12,908 nucleotides of DNA from positions 1 to 12,908 of the forward strand of contig JABMMR010000080.1 in assembly GCA_013205525.1 (NCBI GenBank). Reading direction: 5' to 3'. The stretch is from Burkholderiales bacterium. GTDB taxonomy: Bacteria > Pseudomonadota > Gammaproteobacteria > Burkholderiales > Burkholderiaceae_C. This document shows positions 1-6,359 of the stretch, in pieces; positions within the stretch are counted from its first letter, which is position 1; every line of letters begins with the position of its first letter. The notes under the pieces were generated by a model, which worked only from the letters and a program-made list of their open reading frames with translations, did not search any database and was not told the DNA's origin. Both the position numbers and the translations under genes were made by a program.

Positions 1-1496
1 TAGTCGGAAAACTGCAGGCGTGTGCCCACCACTTTGCCGTGTGTCTCTTGCTGGTCGCGTACTTCGATGGCCCAAGAACCGTTGTTGGCCACCACAATCA
101 ACACAGGCGCTTGGTGACGAACTGCGGTGTCTATTTCCATGGCGTTAAAACCAAATGCGCCGTCACCCGTGGCGACCACCACGGTTCGGTCTGGGTGCAC
201 CAAGCTGGCTGCCACACCAAAGGGCGTGCCCACACCAATACAACCCAAAGAGCCTGGGTCGAGGTAGGTGGTGGCTGGCAAGCCCACGCGGGTGAAGGAC
301 AAAAAGTCCCCGCCATCTGCTACCACCACGCTGTTGGCTGGCAAGGCTTCGCGCAGCGCAGACAGTAATCGGTTGGGGTGCATCAAACCGTCCGAGCCCG
401 CTGGCGCTTGGCGCATGCTTTGCTGCAATTTGTCGGCACGCACCCCATGCTGTTGCCGTAAAGCTGCCGCCCATGCCCTGTCAGTCGCCGCTTGGCGGCC
501 ATGGCCTGCTTCGATGATGGCCAACAAGGATTGGTTGACGTCGGCCAGCAGTTCCACAGCGCCGCGCCGGTTGTCGCGAAGTTCGGCGGTGTTGTCGGCA
601 AGACGCAAAAATTGCGCGTCTCCAAACACTGCGGGTGAGCCATAGGCCAGTTGGAAATCCAATTTACGACCAACAGTGATGACCAGATCGGCTTGACCCA
701 TGACATTGCCGCGCATGGCTGCCACCACGGATGGGTGGTCCTCGGGCACCAAGCCTTTGCTTTCACCGGTATCTAAATACACCGCCCCCAACAGGCTGAG
801 CAGTTGTTGCAAAGCAGGCCCCGCTTTTCTGGCGCCTCTGCCAGAGATGAACAAGGGGCGTTTGGCATTCCACAGCAAGGCCACCGCTTGGGCAACAACG
901 TTCGGCGAGGGTGAGTTGATCGGTGTTTCATGTCTGATAAAAAACTCGGGCAACTGCACGGCCTGAGGAACTGCGCTGCGCAAAGTGTCTATAGGGAAAT
1001 CTAGGTAGGCAGGTCCGCTGTCAGCCCCATGCCCCAAAGCACGTGAAACCGCTTCGTTCAACTCTTGCAAAACCAGCGCAGGGTGACGCACGCTGCGTGC
1101 ATAGCGGGTGATGGAGTTGACCATGGCGGTGTGGTCAATGTCTTGCAATCCCCCCCGGTTTTCTTGTGCTGTGGGCGAGGTGCCGGAGAGCACCAACACA
1201 CTGGCACGGGCCACATGCGCATTGGCAATGCCGGTGATGGCGTTGGTTACACCTGGACCTGCGGTGACCAAGGCCACGCCCAAGCCTTGTGTCAATTCGG
1301 CTTCAGCATGTGCCATATAAACAGCGGCGCGTTCATCGCGAACATCAATCAAGCGAATGCCATGTGCGTCCAAGCGCATCCAAATAGGCATGATGTGTCC
1401 GCCGCACAAACCGTAAACCCGTTTGACGCCTTGGCTGACCAAAAATCGCGCGATCACATCGGCCACTGACTGTTCAACCGCAGAAGCTGCTTGCAT
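1..1496 (-). CDS. ThDP-dependent 2-hydroxyacyl-CoA lyase-like / acetolactate-synthase-like enzyme, C-terminus cut by window
   Basis: This gene reads leftward without a stop for about 498 codons and leaves the window; family members are usually about 550-600 residues, so only the C-terminal end is missing. The cofactor-activating glutamate sits in RDERAA (E55), followed by TAGPGVTNA. The ThDP/Mg motif begins GDGAFGFNAMEIDT (from G444) and ends in N471-N472, the classical GDG...NN spacing. The AFGF-ME sequence inside it resembles 2-hydroxyacyl-CoA lyases and oxalyl-CoA decarboxylases more than catabolic acetolactate synthases, and a divergent acyl-CoA synthetase supports a CoA-ester substrate. 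The ATG at 1496 has AAAGGA five bases upstream. No signal peptide is seen, so it should be cytoplasmic. A shared palindrome lies about 43 bp upstream of the start. Membership in the ThDP superfamily is certain; the reaction is inferred. Benzoylformate decarboxylase-like or sulfoacetaldehyde acetyltransferase-like activity cannot be excluded without the C-terminal CoA-binding part. Confidence 0.85.
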   Translation of the reverse strand, partial: MQAASAVEQSVADVIARFLVSQGVKRVYGLCGGHIMPIWMRLDAHGIRLIDVRDERAAVYMAHAEAELTQGLGVALVTAGPGVTNAITGIANAHVARASVLVLSGTSPTAQENRGGLQDIDHTAMVNSITRYARSVRHPALVLQELNEAVSRALGHGADSGPAYLDFPIDTLRSAVPQAVQLPEFFIRHETPINSPSPNVVAQAVALLWNAKRPLFISGRGARKAGPALQQLLSLLGAVYLDTGESKGLVPEDHPSVVAAMRGNVMGQADLVITVGRKLDFQLAYGSPAVFGDAQFLRLADNTAELRDNRRGAVELLADVNQSLLAIIEAGHGRQAATDRAWAAALRQQHGVRADKLQQSMRQAPAGSDGLMHPNRLLSALREALPANSVVVADGGDFLSFTRVGLPATTYLDPGSLGCIGVGTPFGVAASLVHPDRTVVVATGDGAFGFNAMEIDTAVRHQAPVLIVVANNGSWAIEVRDQQETHGKVVGTRLQFSD

Positions 1497-1538
1497 GGGT
1501 TTCCTTTTGAAGGACAAAATTGAGGGAAAACGCTGAAT

Positions 1539-1558
1539 GTATTCTGAATTCAGAATAC
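1539..1558. promoter_or_regulatory. Perfect 20-bp palindromic operator, copy 1
   Basis: GTATTCTGAATTCAGAATAC is identical to its own reverse complement. It lies between the divergent ThDP enzyme and acyl-CoA synthetase genes. A copy with a single mismatch occurs at 6257-6276 in another divergent promoter region. Length, symmetry and position are those of a binding site for a dimeric repressor or activator such as a TetR, MarR, GntR or IclR family member; the family cannot be told from the site. No gene in the window encodes such a regulator. Confidence 0.8.
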
Positions 1559-1564
1559 TATACT
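1556..1564 (+). promoter_or_regulatory. Candidate -10 elements abutting operator copy 1
   Basis: On the plus strand TACTAT (1556-1561) and TATACT (1559-1564) are -10-like hexamers for the acyl-CoA synthetase gene, overlapping the right arm of the palindrome. On the minus strand the same bases read TATAGT (1562 to 1557), a -10-like hexamer pointing at the ThDP enzyme gene. No good -35 box is seen in either direction. The overlap fits repression by occlusion. The same arrangement is found at the second operator, which raises confidence a little. Confidence 0.4.
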
Positions 1565-1609
1565 GTGGGCTTAGATTCCTTAAACCACGCGAAAACCCTA
1601 GCAAGCATT

Positions 1610-1615
1610 GAAGGA
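1610..1615 (+). promoter_or_regulatory. Ribosome binding site that decides the TTG start of the acyl-CoA synthetase
   Basis: GAAGGA lies nine bases before the TTG at 1625. The longest open frame begins at a TTG at 1520, but that start would put the operator inside the coding region and would add 35 residues unlike the N-terminus of the family. The first in-frame ATG, at 1652, has no Shine-Dalgarno sequence in front of it. Confidence 0.6.
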
Positions 1616-1624
1616 TTAATACCC

Positions 1625-3193
1625 TTGCGACAAATACTCAACATCTCTGACATGGTTCGCAGCCATGCGCGTTTACGCCCGCAAGCCGTCGGCACTTTAG
1701 ATTCGCGGCGCAGTTTAACTTTCAAAGAATGGGACCACCGCGCCAGCGGCTTGGCCAAAGGCTTGATGGACCAAGGCTTGCAAGTGGGCGAGCGCGTGGC
1801 CGTGTTGGCTTACAACTGTATAGAGTGGATGGAAATTTATGTGGCGTTGGCGCGTGCGGGTTTGGTGGCTGTGCCGCTGAATTTCCGTCTGACAGCACCC
1901 GAGTTGTTCTACATCATGCAAGACGCGCAAGTGACTGCTGTCATCGCCGGTCATGACTTGCACACCCACACAGAAGAAGTTCGCCACCCACTGCCCTTGA
2001 AGGCCTGCGTGGTGTTTAGCGGGCCGCCAGCTTCAGGCTGGCTGGCCTATGAACAGCTCGTCAACACCGCCTACACAAACAAAGACTGGCCTGAGGTCAG
2101 CCCGCAAAGCCTGTGTGCCTTGATGTACACCTCGGGCACCACGGGCAAGCCCAAAGGGGCACTGCGCAGCCATGAGGCCAGCACCCTTGTTGCCTACGCA
2201 ACCGCCATGGAAATGGGTTTCACCCGCCAAGACAAAGGCTTGTTGGTGATGCCCTTGTGTCATGCCAACTCCTTGTATTTCGCCAATACCTTTATCCATT
2301 TAGGCGCCTGCGTGGTGGTTGACGACAGCAGCAGCTTCAACCCCGAGAGCTTGCTGAAGAACTTGGCGCAGCACCGCATCACTTTCACTTCCTTGGTGCC
2401 CACCCACTACATCATGGTGCTGGGCTTACCAACCGAGGTTAAGGCTCGCTACGCATTGGCCAGTGTGGCGCGTTTGCTGATCTCTTCCGCGCCTGCCAGC
2501 GAGCGTTTAAAGCGCGACATCATGGCCTTGTTTGAAAACGGCAGCCTCTATGAGTTGTATGGTTCCACCGAAGCCGGTTGGGTCACTTTGCTGCGCCCCG
2601 AGGACCAAATCACCAAACTCGGCTCTGTGGGACGCGAATGGGCGGGCAGTGGTCCGATCAAATTGCTCGACGACAACAGACAAGAAGTGCCCGATGGCGA
2701 AGTGGGCGAATTGTTTTCATGCACACCTTATGCGTTTGAAGGCTATTGGCAATCGCCACAAAAAACCGCCGAAGCATTTGCTGGGGCTTGGGTGTCGGTG
2801 GGCGACATGGCCAAGCGTGATGCAGAGGGCTATATCTGGCTGATAGACCGCAAGAGCAATATGATCATCAGCGGTGGCGAAAATATTTATCCCAGCGAGG
2901 TGGAAAACGTGCTCGCTTCTCACCCCGATGTAAAAGAGGTTGCAGTCGTCGGTGTGCCGCACCCTAAATGGGGAGAAAGCGTGTTGGCCGCTGTGGTGCT
3001 TAAAGAGGGAGCCTCTGCCATAAGCGAGGTCTTAGAAGATTTTTGCAGCAGTCGTTTGGCAGGCTACAAGCGCCCGCGTCAGTTTGTGTTTTTACAATCA
3101 CAAGACTTGCCACGCACTGCCACAGGAAAAATTGTGCACCGACATTTACGGCAAAAGTTTATCGACGCTTTCGAGTCGCCAGCTGTCACTTAA
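1625..3193 (+). CDS. AMP-forming acyl-CoA synthetase (class I adenylate-forming enzyme)
   Basis: This enzyme activates a carboxylic acid to an acyl-adenylate and then to an acyl-CoA. With the TTG start at 1625 it has 522 residues, normal for the family. The phosphate-binding loop is YTSGTTGKPKGA (residues 168-179). The adenylate-binding YELYGSTEAG and the hinge region WLIDRKSNMIISGGENIYPSEVE-type sequence follow, preceded by the VGD ribose-binding Asp. The C-terminal catalytic lysine is in RTATGK. All core motifs are intact. No signal or membrane segment is seen, so it is cytoplasmic. It is divergent from a ThDP lyase-like gene across a shared operator, which suggests it loads the acid whose CoA ester the lyase splits. 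Its stop overlaps the stop of the convergent gene at 3190. The acid substrate (2-hydroxy acid, branched, aromatic or fatty acid) cannot be read from sequence. Confidence 0.93.
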   Translation: MRQILNISDMVRSHARLRPQAVGTLDSRRSLTFKEWDHRASGLAKGLMDQGLQVGERVAVLAYNCIEWMEIYVALARAGLVAVPLNFRLTAPELFYIMQDAQVTAVIAGHDLHTHTEEVRHPLPLKACVVFSGPPASGWLAYEQLVNTAYTNKDWPEVSPQSLCALMYTSGTTGKPKGALRSHEASTLVAYATAMEMGFTRQDKGLLVMPLCHANSLYFANTFIHLGACVVVDDSSSFNPESLLKNLAQHRITFTSLVPTHYIMVLGLPTEVKARYALASVARLLISSAPASERLKRDIMALFENGSLYELYGSTEAGWVTLLRPEDQITKLGSVGREWAGSGPIKLLDDNRQEVPDGEVGELFSCTPYAFEGYWQSPQKTAEAFAGAWVSVGDMAKRDAEGYIWLIDRKSNMIISGGENIYPSEVENVLASHPDVKEVAVVGVPHPKWGESVLAAVVLKEGASAISEVLEDFCSSRLAGYKRPRQFVFLQSQDLPRTATGKIVHRHLRQKFIDAFESPAVT

Positions 3194-3732
3194 GGTTTTT
3201 CCTCTCGGCCTTTTCGCACACACTGTAAAGTTTGGTGCCAAAACTGCGGGCCTGATCCGCCATATTCCATGGGCAAGTTCAACATACCAAGGTGGGCGGA
3301 CTCAAGTTCTTTGAAATTGTGAAAGCTCATCAGGCCACGGCTGTCCATATCAAAATAGGCCGAGCAGTTGGCTTCAATTTCACTTAATTCAGGTTTTTGC
3401 GCGTGGGCGCATTCATGGAAGTACACAAAGTCCCATTGGGCGGGCGTGCCTTTGGCAGTTCGTTCGTAGGCTTGCGCATCCAAGATGATGGTGGGCCAGT
3501 CGTTGGCATCTAGGCGCATCACCGCCACCGCCCTGCCTAATTCCGGATTGCGATCGGTGGGTGTAGAGTGGGTGTTCCATATTTCTGTGGCGAAACCTGA
3601 TGTGCCATTTCGGGTCACTGGGCATTGAACCTCTTCGCTATTGGACAAGGTGAAAGCACTGGCCACCGAACATGAAAACATCAGCGCGCTGATGACGGTC
3701 AACCTCAGCCACACAAAAAAAAATAAATTCAT
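3190..3732 (-). CDS. Small secreted HExxH (putative zinc metallopeptidase-like) protein
   Basis: A 180-residue protein of unknown function. It starts with a clear Sec signal peptide (hydrophobic core about residues 4-20, likely cleavage after ASA near residue 26). It contains HECAH at 106-110, the HExxH zinc-binding pattern, followed by glutamates at 118 and 120 in SEIEAN that could supply the third ligand. Cysteines at 37, 123 and 171 may form disulfides. The ATG at 3732 is preferred because AAGGAC precedes it and the signal peptide begins there; a longer frame back to 3825 would run through the terminator at 3753-3778. It sits directly downstream of that terminator, so it depends on readthrough or on a promoter I cannot see. 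Its stop overlaps the acyl-CoA synthetase stop (convergent). Whether it is an active peptidase is unknown. Confidence 0.75.
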   Translation of the reverse strand: MNLFFFVWLRLTVISALMFSCSVASAFTLSNSEEVQCPVTRNGTSGFATEIWNTHSTPTDRNPELGRAVAVMRLDANDWPTIILDAQAYERTAKGTPAQWDFVYFHECAHAQKPELSEIEANCSAYFDMDSRGLMSFHNFKELESAHLGMLNLPMEYGGSGPQFWHQTLQCVRKGREEKP

Positions 3733-3752
3733 CGCAACCGTCCTTTTTTGAG

Positions 3753-3778
3753 AAAAAAAAGGCTGCCTAAGCAGCCTT
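3753..3778 (-). terminator. Rho-independent terminator of the Rieske/PQQ dehydrogenase operon
   Basis: Read on the minus strand, AAGGCTGC and GCAGCCTT form an eight-base-pair stem with a four-base loop, followed by eight T residues. It lies about 60 bases past the stop of the PQQ dehydrogenase and about 20 bases before the start of the small HExxH gene, so it ends the operon between those two genes. Confidence 0.85.
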
Positions 3779-3841
3779 GAAAGATGGGGGAGCCAAACAG
3801 TCCGCGACGATGCCTGCCCCCTCATCTGAGGATGTAATGCG

Positions 3842-5578
3842 TTACTTTGCGAGCTTGAACACCATCACCGTGCCACCTTGAGGCACCGCGGTTTTGGTGT
3901 TGTTAAGGGCGTTGATACCGGATTGCATACGTTCTGCGTCGATACCCCAACCGGCTTGCACCGCAATGTACTGTTCACCGTTGACTTCAAAAGAAGCGGG
4001 CACCGCAGTCACGCCTGAAGGCATATTGTGTTGCCACAGCACCTTGCCGTTGGTGGCGTCAAACGCACGGAAGATTCGGTCGTTGGTACCACCTGCAAAC
4101 AACAGATTGCCACCGGTGGTTAAGAGAGGCGCCCAAATCGCGCGGTCATACTTGTATGACCATGCCATCTTGCCAGTTTCCAAGTTCCAAGCTTGCAATT
4201 CACCAATGCTGCTGGGTTTTTTGCCACCTTGGTAGCGCAGGCTGCCCAACACGCCGTCAATCGGGTAACCAATGTAGAGGTCACCCTTTTTGTAGGCTGA
4301 TGGCTCTGCTGCTGGCATCTCTGAGCACAGGTTGTTGTTGGCGGGGATGTAGAACAGCTTGGTCTTGGGGCTCCAAGCTTCGGGAGGCCAATCTTTACCA
4401 CCCCACAAAGATGGACAGAAGGTCACGGGTTTGCCCATGCCAGGCTTTTTGCTCATGTCGTAGGCGGGGCGGCCTGTCTTTTTATCGAGGCTTTTGAACA
4501 CATCGTTATAAACATAGGGAACACCGTTCACATAATCAATTTTGCCGCTGGCTTGACGCTCGAGCATCCACAGGTAGCCATTGCGGCCTGCATGGACCGC
4601 ACCTTTGACTTTGCGGCCGTTGATTTCTGTGTCAATCAGCACAGGTGCACTCACCTCATCCCAGTCCCATGCGTCGTTTTGGTGGTACTGATGGTGACCC
4701 TTGATTTTGCCGGTGTCCAAATCTAGGGCAACGACTGAGGTGCTATAGAGGTTGTCACCAACACGACCTTCGGTTGGCCAAGGGGCTGGGTTGCCCGTGC
4801 CCCAATAAGCAATATTGGTAGCGGGGTCGTAAGTGCCTGTGATCCAGACGCTGGCACCGCCATTTTTGTGGCTGTCGCCAGGCCAAGTGTCGCCGCCGGG
4901 TTCGCCCGGAGCGGCCGTCATGTACGTGCGCCAAGCTTCCTTGCCTGTATTGGCATCAAAGGCGGCCACATAGCCGCGCACACCGGTTTCGCCACCAGAG
5001 GAGCCGACCAAAATCTTGCCCTTGGCAGCCAAAGGCGCCAAAGTGATGTAGTGCAAGGCTTTGACATCACCCACCGTGGTGTCCCAAATCACTTTGCCGG
5101 TTTTAGCGTCCAAGGCGACCAGGTGCGCGTCCATAGTGCCCACGTAGACTTTATCGCCATACAGCGCCACACCTCGGTTGGTGTTGTGCAGCATCAGCAA
5201 GTCGGCGGGAAGGTCTTTCTTGTAACGCCAGAGTTCTTCACCTGTGATGGCGTTCAAAGCAATCACCTGAGCGTTGGGCGTGGTGATGTACATATAGCCG
5301 TTGTTCACAATGGGAGGTGCTTGGTGGCCCTCGGTCACGCCAGTGGAGAAAGACCAAGCCAAATCAAGCTTCTTCACGTTGGCTGTGTTGATTTTCTCCA
5401 GCGGACTGTAGCCCCAGCCTTGGTAGTTGCCGCGGTACATCAACCAGTTTTTAGCCTCTGGGTTGATCAAGCGGGCATCGGTCACGGGCTCGTAGGGACC
5501 AAGCTTGGTATCGGCATGAGCCAAGATGGCACATGCACCTAACACTGCGATGAGCAGTTTTTTTGTCAAATGACTCAT
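3842..5578 (-). CDS. Periplasmic PQQ-dependent alcohol dehydrogenase, predicted lanthanide type
   Basis: A 578-residue quinoprotein of the methanol/ethanol dehydrogenase beta-propeller family. It oxidises a primary alcohol to the aldehyde in the periplasm using PQQ plus a metal ion. A Sec signal peptide covers residues 1-22 (HADTK follows). Repeated tryptophan-docking blocks such as ALNAITGEELW, ALDAKTGKVIW and AFDATNGKVLW are visible. Metal and PQQ ligands expected for the family are E197 (GGETGVRGYV), N263 (GTGNPAPW) and the catalytic D305. D307, two residues on (WDWD, 304-307), is the extra Asp that marks lanthanide-binding XoxF/PedH-type enzymes. The usual vicinal Cys-Cys pair before NRG is absent: Met-Leu (129-130) stand there. 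No CxxCH haem motif or C-terminal cytochrome domain is present, so a separate electron acceptor is needed. The ATG at 5578 has AGGAG six bases upstream. It lies 38 bases downstream of the Rieske gene, as one operon. The substrate is unknown. Confidence 0.92.
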   Translation of the reverse strand: MSHLTKKLLIAVLGACAILAHADTKLGPYEPVTDARLINPEAKNWLMYRGNYQGWGYSPLEKINTANVKKLDLAWSFSTGVTEGHQAPPIVNNGYMYITTPNAQVIALNAITGEELWRYKKDLPADLLMLHNTNRGVALYGDKVYVGTMDAHLVALDAKTGKVIWDTTVGDVKALHYITLAPLAAKGKILVGSSGGETGVRGYVAAFDANTGKEAWRTYMTAAPGEPGGDTWPGDSHKNGGASVWITGTYDPATNIAYWGTGNPAPWPTEGRVGDNLYSTSVVALDLDTGKIKGHHQYHQNDAWDWDEVSAPVLIDTEINGRKVKGAVHAGRNGYLWMLERQASGKIDYVNGVPYVYNDVFKSLDKKTGRPAYDMSKKPGMGKPVTFCPSLWGGKDWPPEAWSPKTKLFYIPANNNLCSEMPAAEPSAYKKGDLYIGYPIDGVLGSLRYQGGKKPSSIGELQAWNLETGKMAWSYKYDRAIWAPLLTTGGNLLFAGGTNDRIFRAFDATNGKVLWQHNMPSGVTAVPASFEVNGEQYIAVQAGWGIDAERMQSGINALNNTKTAVPQGGTVMVFKLAK

Positions 5579-5584
5579 GTTTTT

Positions 5585-5590
5585 CTCCTG
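5585..5590 (-). promoter_or_regulatory. Ribosome binding site of the PQQ dehydrogenase gene
   Basis: CAGGAG on the minus strand lies six bases before the ATG at 5578. It decides this start, which also places the signal peptide at the very N-terminus, over the longer frame beginning at 5614. Confidence 0.8.
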
Positions 5591-5616
5591 AAAGTGAGTC
5601 TTGGAAATAACCAAGG

Positions 5617-6213
5617 TTAGGAACCTTGGTTGGCGGGGGAACTGGGTGCAATGGCGAGAAATTCGCCGTCTAACTTCAAGCTAAAACTTTGCAAGGGCCG
5701 GGAAGCTGGGCCATCAACAACTTTGGCGCCATCCAACAGATCGAACTTAGAGGCATGGCAAAAGCACACCAACACTTTTTCTTTGGCAAGCCAAGTTTTG
5801 ACATCACAAGCCTGATGGGTACAGAGTGCGGAATAAGCCAAAACGCCACCGGCTGATCGTCCTTTGGTGGCCGCTTCCATTTGGTCTTCGGGCAAACGAA
5901 TCACCACCAGTTTGTTGGAGCGTGATTCATTTTTAGGCGCTCCCGCTTTGACATCGAAGGGGAACACCAGCAAAGGCTTGCCAAGCGCCAAATCTGCAGG
6001 GCGCAAAGGTTTGAAGTCTGCTTCTGCATCAGCGTCAACCAACTGCAAGGAGCTTTTTGATCCCTCTTGGGCATGTGCACCCAGAAAGGGAAAGTAACTT
6101 AACAAACTAACTGCAGCCGCGCTGCCCAAAAGTTGACGGCGTTCGGTATTTGCGCAGCCGTGGTGGTTAGCGCAAGTTGTGCAGGATGAAAGACGGGTGA
6201 TGGGGCGGGGCAT
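5617..6213 (-). CDS. Tat-exported Rieske [2Fe-2S] protein
   Basis: A 198-residue Rieske protein, a likely electron carrier in the periplasm. The cluster ligands are C131 and H133 (CTHQAC) and C150 and H153 (CFCH). The extra cysteines C136 and C152 match the disulfide of the high-potential Rieske proteins of cytochrome bc1, and a GPA...L segment follows as in that family. The N-terminal region has ERRQLLG (residues 24-30) and a hydrophobic stretch ending GAHAQ, a twin-arginine type signal or anchor. Before it is an unusual CxxC-HH-C cluster (C11, C14, H17, H18, C20). No strong Shine-Dalgarno precedes the ATG at 6213, but no other in-frame ATG lies before the signal. It is the first gene of an operon with the PQQ dehydrogenase, with no cytochrome b or c1 gene nearby, so it is probably not the bc1 subunit. 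A role as partner of the dehydrogenase is inferred. Confidence 0.88.
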   Translation of the reverse strand: MPRPITRLSSCTTCANHHGCANTERRQLLGSAAAVSLLSYFPFLGAHAQEGSKSSLQLVDADAEADFKPLRPADLALGKPLLVFPFDVKAGAPKNESRSNKLVVIRLPEDQMEAATKGRSAGGVLAYSALCTHQACDVKTWLAKEKVLVCFCHASKFDLLDGAKVVDGPASRPLQSFSLKLDGEFLAIAPSSPANQGS

Positions 6214-6230
6214 AAAGGAACAGCAACAAT

Positions 6231-6258
6231 TTGCAACAATAGATAAGGTAAATATAGT
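6231..6258 (+). promoter_or_regulatory. Candidate promoter of the histidine kinase gene
   Basis: TTGCAA (6231-6236) and TATAGT (6253-6258) are separated by 16 bases and match the sigma-70 hexamers at four and five of six positions. The palindromic operator begins at the end of this -10 box, so a bound regulator would cover the start point. Predicted leader length is roughly 95 bases. On the other strand TACTAT (6259 to 6254) is a -10-like hexamer for the Rieske gene. Confidence 0.4.
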
Positions 6259-6276
6259 ATTCTGAATTCAGAATTC
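6257..6276. promoter_or_regulatory. Palindromic operator, copy 2
   Basis: GTATTCTGAATTCAGAATTC differs from the perfect palindrome at 1539-1558 in one base (position 6275), leaving a 16-bp perfect palindrome at 6259-6274. The four bases outside its left end (TATA) also match the flank of copy 1 when copy 1 is read on the minus strand, so 23 of 24 bases agree. It lies between the divergent Rieske/PQQ dehydrogenase operon and the kinase gene, predicting joint control with the lyase/ligase pair. Confidence 0.8.
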
Positions 6277-6278
6277 GA

Positions 6279-6294
6279 TTAGGATTTTCCCTAG
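6279..6294. promoter_or_regulatory. CTAG-type imperfect inverted repeat in the Rieske/kinase intergenic region
   Basis: Read on the minus strand this is CTAGGGAAAATCCTAA, arms CTAGG and CCTAA around six bases. It lies immediately next to operator copy 2, about where the -35 region of the Rieske promoter would fall. A related repeat with the same CTAGGGAAAA core occurs at 10319-10335. It may be a response-regulator or other activator site; this is a pattern match by eye. Confidence 0.4.
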
Positions 6295-6359
6295 TCATTT
6301 AGACCGTAAAAACCCTTGGATGGGCCGCTGGCTAAAATGAGCAGTGCCTAAAAAATGCG

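Noticed and set aside
268..645. Several 90-130 codon frames at the left end (39-368, 268-645, 383-766, 1065-1469)
   Set aside because: All are shadows of the ThDP enzyme frame, which is continuous from 1496 to the window edge and holds all family motifs.
3231..3242. TTTGGTGCCAAA small palindrome just past the acyl-CoA synthetase stop
   Set aside because: Short stem without a T-run and inside the coding sequence of the convergent gene; not a credible terminator.
3733..3825. N-terminal extension of the HExxH protein
   Set aside because: It would translate through the terminator and bury the signal peptide; the ATG at 3732 has a ribosome site.
3820..3831. CCTCATCTGAGG small inverted repeat between the PQQ dehydrogenase and its terminator
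   Set aside because: Four-base arms only; the strong hairpin with T-run at 3753-3778 explains termination.
4868..5542. Open frame of 224 codons on the plus strand
   Set aside because: It lies opposite the PQQ dehydrogenase, whose motifs are unmistakable; the opposite frame has no recognisable domain or ribosome site.
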